In this document: positions 1 to 4,983 of the stretch, one piece after another
Numbering within the stretch: the stretch's first letter is position 1
Layout of the letters: every line of letters begins with the position of its first letter
Source: Nanobdellota archaeon
Lineage (GTDB): Archaea; Nanobdellota; Nanobdellia; Pacearchaeales; UBA12030
Direction of reading: 5' to 3'
Length of the DNA: 8,178 nucleotides
Assembly (NCBI GenBank): GCA_022572525.1
Contig: JACZVS010000017.1
Span: 1 to 8,178 of the forward strand
The notes under the pieces: model-generated
The model's database searches: none
The model's input: the letters and a program-made list of their open reading frames with translations, nothing else
What the model was told of the DNA's origin: nothing
Position numbers and translations under genes: made by a program

Positions 1-1
1 G

Positions 2-247
2 TCGAAAAATTTCCGTGATTCCAATCCTAAATATTTAGGAGTAAAACTTTTTGCTGGAGAGAAAGCTAAAGCTGGTCAGATTTTGATACGCCAACGAGGC
101 ACCAAATTCCTTCCTGGGAAAAATGTTGGACTTGGAAGAGACCACACACTTTTTGCTCTCAAGAAAGGAATTGTAAGCTTTGCAACTAAAAGAAAACGCG
201 GCTTTGACAACTCTCAAAGAATTGCAAAAGTTGTCAACGTTTCCTAA
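2..247 (+). CDS. rpmA: 50S ribosomal protein bL27 (5'-partial)
   Basis: The last 81 residues of a bL27 protein are present; the missing start and probably fewer than ten residues lie left of the window. Family landmarks are clear: RDSNPKYLGVK near the N-terminus, then the RQRGTKF block, NVGLGRDHTLFA, and a basic C-terminal tail (KRKRGFDNSQRIAKVVNVS). In bacteria bL27 binds the large subunit near the peptidyl-transferase centre, its N-terminal arm reaching toward the P-site tRNA. The reading frame is open and conserved to its TAA. That stop lies inside the 3' end of convergent pyrG, a 14-base overlap. bL27 is normally regarded as bacterial and organellar, so its presence beside eL15 and TFE is odd. 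The tail resembles what I remember of candidate-phyla bacterial L27 proteins, which would fit lateral transfer; that is inference. Family identity is near certain, while its use by an archaeal ribosome is unknown. Confidence 0.93.
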   Translation, partial: SKNFRDSNPKYLGVKLFAGEKAKAGQILIRQRGTKFLPGKNVGLGRDHTLFALKKGIVSFATKRKRGFDNSQRIAKVVNVS

Positions 248-1886
248 TAGCGGCTTTTATAAACTCGCAGAATAAAGGATGAGGCCTCAAGGGCCTTGAT
301 TTTAATTCCGGATGAAACTGCGTGCCCATGAAAAATGGATGATCCTTGAGCTCTGCGATTTCAACTAAGTCTCGTTCTGGATTAATACCAGAAAACACCA
401 TTCCCTTGCTCTCTAAAATATCCCGATATTCGTTATTGATTTCATAGCGATGACGATGCCGCTCTGAAATTTGCTCTTTCCCATATGCTTTGAATGCAAG
501 AGTACCCTTTTTTACTCGGCAAGGATACGCACCAAGCCGCATCGTAGCTCCGTATTTTTTCTCTCGCAAAAGCACTTCCTGATCTCCCATAACATCAATA
601 ACAAAATTCTTACTCTTTTTGGTAAACTCCGCGGAGGTCGCGTCTTTCAAGCCGCATACATTTCTTGCAAATTCTATTGCTGCTAACTGAAATCCAAGGC
701 AAAGGCCAAGGAAAGGGATTCCATTTTCCCGCGCATATCTTATTGCCTTAATTTTTCCTTCAGCTCCTCTTTCTCCAAAACCTCCTGGAACAAGAATGCC
801 GTTTAAGGAGAGGTTGTTCAACAAGAAACCATTCTCGATTTTTTCTGCATCTATCCATTCTAAGTTAATGTGAAGACCAAGAGCATACTCACAATGCTTA
901 AAAGCTTGCTCTATGCTAATGTAAGAATCTCGAAGCTTTGAATATTTACCAACAATGCCAATATTTATTGTCTTTTTTGCATTTTCTTTCCTCTCAATTG
1001 CCCTCTTCCAACTACTTAGATTAGCCTTCTGCTCTGGCAATCCAAATTCCCTTAAAAGCAGGATATCATAATCTTGCTCTAAAAAAAGAAGTGGTAGTCT
1101 ATAAATATCTGAGATATCATGAGAAGAGATTACATTTGAGAGCTTAACATTACAAAAAAGAGAAAGTTTTTTCCTTGCTTCTTCTGTAAGAGGCTTTGCT
1201 GTTCTTGCAATAAGAAAATCTGGCTCTATTCCAACCTCCCTTAGCCTTTTAACAGAATGTTGTGCCATTTTTGTTTTCTGTTCTTTAAGAATCAACTCCG
1301 GAATATAAACAACATGAATGAATTTCACTTTCTCTGTAAAAGCAAGTTGTCTTATAGCCTCGAGAAATAGAGCGTTCTCAATATCCCCTACAGTTCCTCC
1401 AATTTCTACAACAACAAAATCAGCATTTTCTTCATCAACAACTTTTTTGATCTCTCCCTTGATTTCATTTGTGATATGTGGAATTGGTTGTACAGTTTTT
1501 CCAAGATACTTGCCTGCTCTTTCTTTCTGGAGAACTTGCCAAAAGATCCTACCTGTTGTAATATTATGATCTCGGGTAAGATTCTTGTTCAAGAAACGTT
1601 CATACACACCAAGATCTTGATCTGATTCATAGCCATCTGAAGTTACAAAAACCTCTCCATGCTCAAATGGACTCATTGTCCCAGCATCTACATTCAGGTA
1701 AGGATCTATTTTAATTACAGTAACATTAAATCCAAGTGATTGCAGAATTTTGGCTGTAGAAGCAGTTACAAGTCCTTTTCCTAAGCCAGACATGCCTCCG
1801 GTAATAAAAATGTAGTTAGCTCCTTTTCTATTTTCCTTTCCTGGCTTCTTCATCTTCTTCCTTTTCATCTTACCATGCTTTTGCAT
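234..1886 (-). CDS. pyrG: CTP synthase (glutamine hydrolysing)
   Basis: This enzyme makes CTP from UTP, ATP and glutamine, the last step of de novo pyrimidine nucleotide synthesis. The 550 residues match the family's usual length. The synthetase domain has a P-loop (TGGMSGLGKG, about 29-38), IKIDPYLNVDAGTMSP (58-73), the acidic EIGGTVGDIE motif (161-170) and a UTP-site loop KTKMAQHSV (204-212). The class I glutaminase domain follows, with GGFGERG (368-374), nucleophile Cys396 in GLCLGFQ, and His525/Glu527 in QFHPE. Two oddities stand out: the P-loop is one residue shorter than the common TGGVVSSLGKG, and the UTP loop has MA where PT is usual. The start is uncertain. The first ATG, used here, overlaps the Nudix gene by 17 bases. 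The ATG at codon 12 (base 1853) has an AGGA five bases upstream and trims a Lys-rich extension. It is probably co-transcribed with the Nudix gene. Confidence 0.97.
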   Translation of the reverse strand: MQKHGKMKRKKMKKPGKENRKGANYIFITGGMSGLGKGLVTASTAKILQSLGFNVTVIKIDPYLNVDAGTMSPFEHGEVFVTSDGYESDQDLGVYERFLNKNLTRDHNITTGRIFWQVLQKERAGKYLGKTVQPIPHITNEIKGEIKKVVDEENADFVVVEIGGTVGDIENALFLEAIRQLAFTEKVKFIHVVYIPELILKEQKTKMAQHSVKRLREVGIEPDFLIARTAKPLTEEARKKLSLFCNVKLSNVISSHDISDIYRLPLLFLEQDYDILLLREFGLPEQKANLSSWKRAIERKENAKKTINIGIVGKYSKLRDSYISIEQAFKHCEYALGLHINLEWIDAEKIENGFLLNNLSLNGILVPGGFGERGAEGKIKAIRYARENGIPFLGLCLGFQLAAIEFARNVCGLKDATSAEFTKKSKNFVIDVMGDQEVLLREKKYGATMRLGAYPCRVKKGTLAFKAYGKEQISERHRHRYEINNEYRDILESKGMVFSGINPERDLVEIAELKDHPFFMGTQFHPELKSRPLRPHPLFCEFIKAAIRKR

Positions 1887-2274
1887 CTTTCAAAATCCTA
1901 GCGTGGTCAAAGGCAATTTTTCTGGGCTTACTTTTAAACCATGCTGCTGTTCTTGCATCATCTCCAGCTTTTAGTTTAGTAGAGAGGGCTTGACAAAGAA
2001 AAGACACACTTACAATATGGCCCCTAGGATCTCTTTTTGGATCGCTATAAACTCCAACCAGCTTTTTGATCTTCACCCTTATTCCAATCTCTTCCTTTAC
2101 TTCTCTTTTCACAGCCTCTTCACAACTCTCACCAATCTTGACAAAACCCCCTGGTAAAGTATACTTATCTATATGTGGAGGGAAAACTCTCCTTATCAAA
2201 GCAACCCCTTTACTGCTTTTCACAACACCATCAACTACAAGAAAAGGTGTTTTAGGCCTGAATTTATATTTCAT
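1870..2274 (-). CDS. Nudix hydrolase, ADP-ribose pyrophosphatase-like
   Basis: This 134-residue protein has a perfect Nudix box at residues 43-65: Gly43, Glu49, then REVKEEIGI, fitting GX5EX7REUXEEXGU. The box glutamates coordinate Mg2+ for cleavage of a nucleoside diphosphate linked to another moiety. The TLPGGF lead-in, the YSDPKRDPRGH segment (about 76-86) and a C-terminal FDHARIL motif resemble small archaeal ADP-ribose pyrophosphatases and NrtR-type Nudix domains. No DNA-binding domain is attached, so an enzyme is more likely than a regulator. The substrate cannot be settled from sequence; ADP-ribose is the best guess. It lies just upstream of pyrG, overlapping its longest reading frame by 17 bases, so the two are likely one transcript. 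The start has GGGGGAAG immediately upstream and a TATA-like element predicting an 11-base leader. Confidence 0.92.
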   Translation of the reverse strand: MKYKFRPKTPFLVVDGVVKSSKGVALIRRVFPPHIDKYTLPGGFVKIGESCEEAVKREVKEEIGIRVKIKKLVGVYSDPKRDPRGHIVSVSFLCQALSTKLKAGDDARTAAWFKSKPRKIAFDHARILKDAKAW

Positions 2275-2306
2275 CTTCCCCCTTTAACTTAGTGGAAGAA
2301 TAAGTC

Positions 2307-2314
2307 ATATAAAA
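2307..2314 (-). promoter_or_regulatory. TATA box of the Nudix-pyrG operon
   Basis: On the minus strand this reads TTTTATAT. Using the 25.5-base centre-to-start spacing seen at other promoters in the window, transcription would begin near base 2285. That gives an 11-base leader containing a G5 run just before the ATG at 2274, so this operon may have a short leader with a purine-rich ribosome-binding site rather than be leaderless. It lies within the 72-base gap after eL15, so the pair need not depend on eL15 read-through. Confidence 0.55.
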
Positions 2315-2346
2315 TATTTTCTATTTTTTGGCTGTTTCCTTGCTTC

Positions 2347-2955
2347 CTATTTTGCTCTGCTCTTCTTCAGCAAACGTTCAGAACTTTGAGCTCTTCTCGA
2401 AGGCCTTGACTTTTCAGCACCTTTCCCCTTTTTTCTAAGGCCCCTTGATTTCTTTCCTGCAGATGTCAGGCCTCTAAAGACCCTTCCTTTATGTGTGCCA
2501 GAAGCCATCCAGCCTAGCTGCTTATCAGATTTAATTTCTGGCGCATGAGGATTAACAAGCAAAACTTCATACCAATAATGCTTACCATCTTTTGCAATCC
2601 AATACGAATTCAAAACTTCAAGATTTGGGAACTTTCTCGAAACTCTCTGCTCAGCAACCCATTTGTAATTCATACTAAGCACTTTCCTTATTGTCTGTCT
2701 CTTGCTTCTTCTTCCTTTCCTTGTAGGCCTAGGCCTTTTCCTGCCTCCCCTCTTTACCCTTACCCTTACAATAACAAAGCCTTTCTTTGCCTTATAGCCA
2801 AGGTTTCTGGCCCTGTCTAACCTTAAGGGCTTTTCTACTCTAACAACAGCATCACTTTTTCTCCACTCAATCAACCTTTGCTGCCACAAGCTACCAAGGC
2901 CTTCTTTTGGCTTTTTCCAAATATCTGCAATATGATGATACATTCCCTTTACCAT
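2347..2955 (-). CDS. rpl15e: Ribosomal protein eL15
   Basis: A component of the large ribosomal subunit found in archaea and eukaryotes but not bacteria, so it is a strong domain marker. The 202-residue, highly basic protein carries family landmarks: YHHIADIWKKPKEG at the N-terminus, RLDRARNLGYKAKKG (about 45-59), VRVRVKRGGRKR, the central KFPNLEVLNSYW followed by DGKHYWYEVLLV, and FRGLTSAGKKSRGL near residues 160-173. The C-terminal tail is rich in Lys, Arg and Ser. The ATG at 2955 is preferred over the one at 2943 because the TATA-like palindrome centre lies exactly 25.5 bases upstream of it, predicting a leaderless mRNA. The gene diverges from a small membrane-protein gene that shares this promoter element, and is followed after 72 bases by the Nudix-pyrG pair. 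Confidence 0.97.
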   Translation of the reverse strand: MVKGMYHHIADIWKKPKEGLGSLWQQRLIEWRKSDAVVRVEKPLRLDRARNLGYKAKKGFVIVRVRVKRGGRKRPRPTRKGRRSKRQTIRKVLSMNYKWVAEQRVSRKFPNLEVLNSYWIAKDGKHYWYEVLLVNPHAPEIKSDKQLGWMASGTHKGRVFRGLTSAGKKSRGLRKKGKGAEKSRPSRRAQSSERLLKKSRAK

Positions 2956-2972
2956 TCTGATTCTTCGCAGCC

Positions 2973-2988
2973 AAGATTTTTAAATCTT
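2973..2988. promoter_or_regulatory. Palindromic bidirectional TATA element
   Basis: AAGATTT-TT-AAATCTT is an inverted repeat with 7-base arms and a 2-base centre, containing TTTAAA-like TATA sequence on both strands. Its centre (2980.5) is 25.5 bases from the A of the eL15 ATG (2955, minus) and 25.5 bases from the A of the 54-aa gene's ATG (3006, plus). Archaeal TATA boxes are typically centred about 26 bases upstream of the transcription start. Both transcripts are therefore predicted to begin at their start codons. The symmetry is seen directly; promoter function in both directions is inferred. Confidence 0.72.
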
Positions 2989-3005
2989 ATTGATTCCATT
3001 AGTTA

Positions 3006-3170
3006 ATGAAAGAGCTCAAAAAGGCCGTCTCGATTGCCTTAATTTTGGCCCTTATAATCAACCTAGTCATTTTTGCTGCAGGAAGGATACATGCTTTTCA
3101 GTTCTGGTTGATCATTGCAGTAGCAGCAGTTGTTGCATTCTTTGTCCTGCCAAAGCTTAAAGGAGAATAA
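3006..3170 (+). CDS. Small two-helix membrane protein, 54 aa
   Basis: I do not recognise a family. The frame encodes 54 residues: a short basic start (MKELKK), a hydrophobic stretch at about 7-25, a brief polar turn with GRIHAFQ (26-32), a second hydrophobic stretch at about 33-48, and a charged end (PKLKGE). This is the pattern of a two-pass membrane hairpin. Support for a real gene comes from the TATA palindrome centred 25.5 bases before the ATG, a clean stop, and a hairpin-plus-T-run shortly downstream. It is followed by another small membrane-protein gene on the same strand, but that gene has its own TATA box. The function is unknown. Confidence 0.72.
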   Translation: MKELKKAVSIALILALIINLVIFAAGRIHAFQFWLIIAVAAVVAFFVLPKLKGE

Positions 3171-3195
3171 TTTCCCCCTAAGTTGGTAGTAAATC

Positions 3196-3211
3196 CTTTT
3201 TATGGAAAAAG
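3196..3211. terminator. Possible terminator hairpin after the 54-aa gene
   Basis: CTTTTT-ATGG-AAAAAG forms a 6-bp stem with a 4-base loop, 26 bases after the 54-aa gene's stop. It includes a T5 run on the plus strand, the kind of U-tract that promotes archaeal termination. The stem is weak because it is mostly A:T, so the T-run may matter more than the hairpin. The same CTTTTT-N4-AAAAAG form recurs at 4942-4957. Confidence 0.35.
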
Positions 3212-3216
3212 AAAGG

Positions 3217-3224
3217 TTTTTAAT
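3217..3224 (+). promoter_or_regulatory. TATA box of the 79-aa gene
   Basis: TTTTTAAT, preceded by purine-rich GAAAGG that could act as a TFB-recognition element. The octamer centre (3220.5) lies 25.5 bases before the ATG at 3246, predicting a leaderless mRNA. A C5 run followed by TATAG sits between the box and the start codon. Confidence 0.62.
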
Positions 3225-3245
3225 TTTTTCCCCCTATAGATAAAC

Positions 3246-3485
3246 ATGGCAAAGGCATGGGAATTAATTTTAGGAATAATATTGCTTGTAACAGGAATAT
3301 GGGGAATTTACTTCTTCAGTGTTTATGGCGCTCACGGAGCTGTTAGAGTGGTTATGGATGCTGCAGGCAATCCAACTGCACAAATATCTCCTGTACTTGT
3401 TCTGATAGAAGGCGTATGGGGTTTTGTTGTTGCCCTAATCGGATTAGTATTCTTCGCTCTCGGAATAAGCGATCTAAGGGGCTAG
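3246..3485 (+). CDS. Small membrane protein of unknown function, 79 aa
   Basis: I do not recognise a family. Two hydrophobic segments are clear, about residues 6-26 and 48-73, with a more polar linker (about 27-47) containing GAHGAVRVVMDAAGNPTAQIS, and a short charged tail ending SDLRG. It is probably an integral two-pass protein whose ends lie on the same side. The start at 3246 is set by the TATA octamer centred 25.5 bases upstream; there is no ribosome-binding site. T-rich sequence after the stop suggests its own terminator. It lies between a smaller two-pass protein and a membrane protease gene, but separate promoters argue against a single operon. It could be a lineage-specific envelope protein; I cannot assign a role. 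Confidence 0.8.
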   Translation: MAKAWELILGIILLVTGIWGIYFFSVYGAHGAVRVVMDAAGNPTAQISPVLVLIEGVWGFVVALIGLVFFALGISDLRG

Positions 3486-3491
3486 CAGCTA

Positions 3492-3505
3492 TTTTTATTA
3501 TTTTT
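3492..3505 (+). terminator. Oligo-T terminator after the 79-aa gene
   Basis: Two T5 runs (3492-3496 and 3501-3505) begin 7 bases after the stop codon and precede the next promoter. Intrinsic termination at T-runs without a hairpin is established for archaeal RNA polymerase. No stable stem is visible here. Confidence 0.5.
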
Positions 3506-3521
3506 ATCATTAATACAAAAA

Positions 3522-3529
3522 TTTATTAA
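3522..3529 (+). promoter_or_regulatory. TATA box of the M50 protease gene
   Basis: TTTATTAA, preceded by an A-rich CAAAAA stretch. Its centre (3525.5) is 25.5 bases upstream of the ATG at 3551, which again predicts a leaderless transcript. Confidence 0.62.
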
Positions 3530-3550
3530 TCGCTTCTCTTACTCCTGTAA

Positions 3551-4129
3551 ATGGCTTTCACTAGCATAAGGGAAATTTTTAATTTAATTATTCTAATTGC
3601 TGCTATAGCCTACATTCTATCAGGCTACATAAAAAGTCCAGATAAAAGTTTACTGAAGATGCGGAGGAAATCTCTCTTTGACTGGGATGACTTTAAGTTT
3701 GCGGCCATAATTGCAGTTCCTGCAATTCTGTTCCATGAACTTGCGCATAAGTTTGTTGCAATAGCGTATGGTGCTGAAGCAACATTCGAGATCTTTGGAT
3801 TTGGAATTCTTCTAGGCCTTTTTCTCAGATTAATCCATTCCCCATTCTTGCTGCTTGCTCCGGGCTATGTTTTGATTTCTCCAGAAGCTGCATTAAGTGT
3901 ACAACAATTCGGCATAGTTGCCTTTGCAGGCCCCTTTGTCAATCTTATATTCTGGCTTGTTCCAGCATTTATTCTCAAAACACAGAAAAGAAAACTCAAG
4001 AGAAGAACTGCAATTTTCCTCTTCTACACTTCATTCATCAATATGTGGCTGTTCATCTTCAACATGATCCCATTTAACCCCCTAGACGGAGGGAAAGTGT
4101 TTGCAGCATTGCTAAGTGCTTTCGGATAA
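3551..4129 (+). CDS. Site-2 protease family (M50) membrane metalloprotease
   Basis: A 192-residue integral membrane protein with the two catalytic signatures of intramembrane zinc metalloproteases. One is HELAH (His62, Glu63, His66) within a hydrophobic segment; the other is NPLDGG (176-181) in the last hydrophobic segment, whose Asp completes zinc binding. Further hydrophobic segments lie near residues 9-25, 51-72, 84-105, 119-141 and 153-172. The FAGPFVNL segment (125-132) is also typical. No PDZ or CBS domain is present, so this is a minimal core form. The family cleaves substrates inside the membrane, often to release membrane-tethered regulators; the substrate here is unknown. The ATG is fixed by a TATA element 25.5 bases upstream. 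Two small membrane proteins are encoded just upstream, but nothing in the sequence ties them to it as substrates. Confidence 0.92.
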   Translation: MAFTSIREIFNLIILIAAIAYILSGYIKSPDKSLLKMRRKSLFDWDDFKFAAIIAVPAILFHELAHKFVAIAYGAEATFEIFGFGILLGLFLRLIHSPFLLLAPGYVLISPEAALSVQQFGIVAFAGPFVNLIFWLVPAFILKTQKRKLKRRTAIFLFYTSFINMWLFIFNMIPFNPLDGGKVFAALLSAFG

Positions 4130-4189
4130 AAATTATTAAGCGTAGTTGGGTGATTTGAAGTTTATTTTGGGACTTAGCCCTCTTTCACA

Positions 4190-4873
4190 TCAAAGAAATT
4201 TCTTAAGATTCTTCAGATGGACTGAACCATAAATAGCGTACCTCTTCTTATTTATAGATGCCCAAAGAGATTCACCATAGCACCAGTGCCACCATTCATG
4301 AATATAATTAACAAACCCTACTTTTGACATTGCTCTTATCAATATTCCACGATTTTTCCTAGCTTCCTTCCCAAGCCTCTTATCAAAAGTATTTTTTGCT
4401 GTTCCTATGTTGATAGCCTTTCCATCTTTTTCGAGATAAACATCAACAACTCCTCCTGTTGAATGGTATGTGTAGGAATCCGGATCGGCACATAATTTTC
4501 TTACCTTTTCTTTTATTTCATCCTCTCTTAGCTTTCTATACTTCTTCTTTTTCTTAAAAACTTTCATCATTCCTCTAAACATTCTTCGCTGAATTTCAAT
4601 TGGTCTGTAACCATCTGTAACAATAAGTTTCATCCCTAATGGAAGACCTTCAGCTATTCTAATAAGCTTTTTAGCTACAGTCTTTCTGACAAGGTGACCA
4701 TAGCTACTAACAACCCACCTCTTTATCTCTCGAGGTTTCTTCTTCCTAGAAACAATCTTTGGATGCAGATCTTTAACACTAACAAATTTTTCCCCACATT
4801 CTTTAACCGGAAAGGCCAACAGCTTTTTATCAGAAACATATTGAAACATTTTATGCCTCTTTTCCAGTTTCAT
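4190..4873 (-). CDS. VanX-like D-alanyl-D-alanine dipeptidase (M15D)
   Basis: VanX-type enzymes are zinc dipeptidases that cleave free D-Ala-D-Ala in the cytoplasm. This 227-residue protein shows the expected active site: Arg90 in DGYRP, which in VanX assists catalysis; zinc ligands His137 and Asp144 in YHSTGGVVDVY; and catalytic Glu193 with zinc ligand His196 in EWWHW. It also has the NRGILIRAM...VGF helix before the active site and an AIYGSV ending seen in some bacterial relatives. No signal peptide is visible, consistent with a cytoplasmic enzyme. Residues 104-125 are unusually Lys-rich. It has its own predicted leaderless promoter and no vanH/vanA-type neighbours, so glycopeptide resistance is not indicated. 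A role in using dipeptides from bacterial walls, or a shifted specificity, is possible. The fold assignment is firm and the substrate is not. Confidence 0.9.
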   Translation of the reverse strand: MKLEKRHKMFQYVSDKKLLAFPVKECGEKFVSVKDLHPKIVSRKKKPREIKRWVVSSYGHLVRKTVAKKLIRIAEGLPLGMKLIVTDGYRPIEIQRRMFRGMMKVFKKKKKYRKLREDEIKEKVRKLCADPDSYTYHSTGGVVDVYLEKDGKAINIGTAKNTFDKRLGKEARKNRGILIRAMSKVGFVNYIHEWWHWCYGESLWASINKKRYAIYGSVHLKNLKKFL

Positions 4874-4894
4874 TTACCTATTTAACGCTCTAAA

Positions 4895-4902
4895 CTTATA
4901 AA
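4895..4902 (-). promoter_or_regulatory. TATA box of the VanX-like gene
   Basis: On the minus strand this reads TTTATAAG, within the palindromic CTTTATAAG, preceded by GGAAATC. Its centre (4898.5) is 25.5 bases upstream of the ATG at 4873, predicting a leaderless mRNA. Confidence 0.65.
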
Positions 4903-4941
4903 GATTTCCTATGTCACCACGCTTAATACAAATTAAACAAA

Positions 4942-4957
4942 CTTTTTCAAGAAAAAG
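4942..4957. terminator. Possible terminator hairpin after TFE
   Basis: CTTTTTC-AA-GAAAAAG is a perfect inverted repeat; as RNA it would form a 6-bp stem with a 4-base loop. It lies 26 bases beyond the TFE stop codon and upstream of the next promoter, as expected of a terminator. Each strand carries a T5 run. The stem is A:T rich and weak. Confidence 0.35.
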
Positions 4958-4983
4958 ATCTTAAACATTAACTAGACTCAGAA

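Noticed and set aside
4130..4189. Possible terminator or RNA in the convergent gap between the M50 and VanX-like genes
   Set aside because: The 60 bases hold no strong hairpin, T-run or tRNA-like fold that I can see.
4156..4232. Short TTG-initiated frame encoding about 25 residues after the M50 gene
   Set aside because: Too short, has a non-ATG start and runs into the end of the VanX-like gene; no supporting signal beyond an AT-rich stretch.
4190..4873. Glycopeptide (vancomycin) resistance role for the VanX-like gene
   Set aside because: No VanH, VanA-type ligase, or VanR/VanS sensor gene is nearby, and an archaeal wall offers no target.
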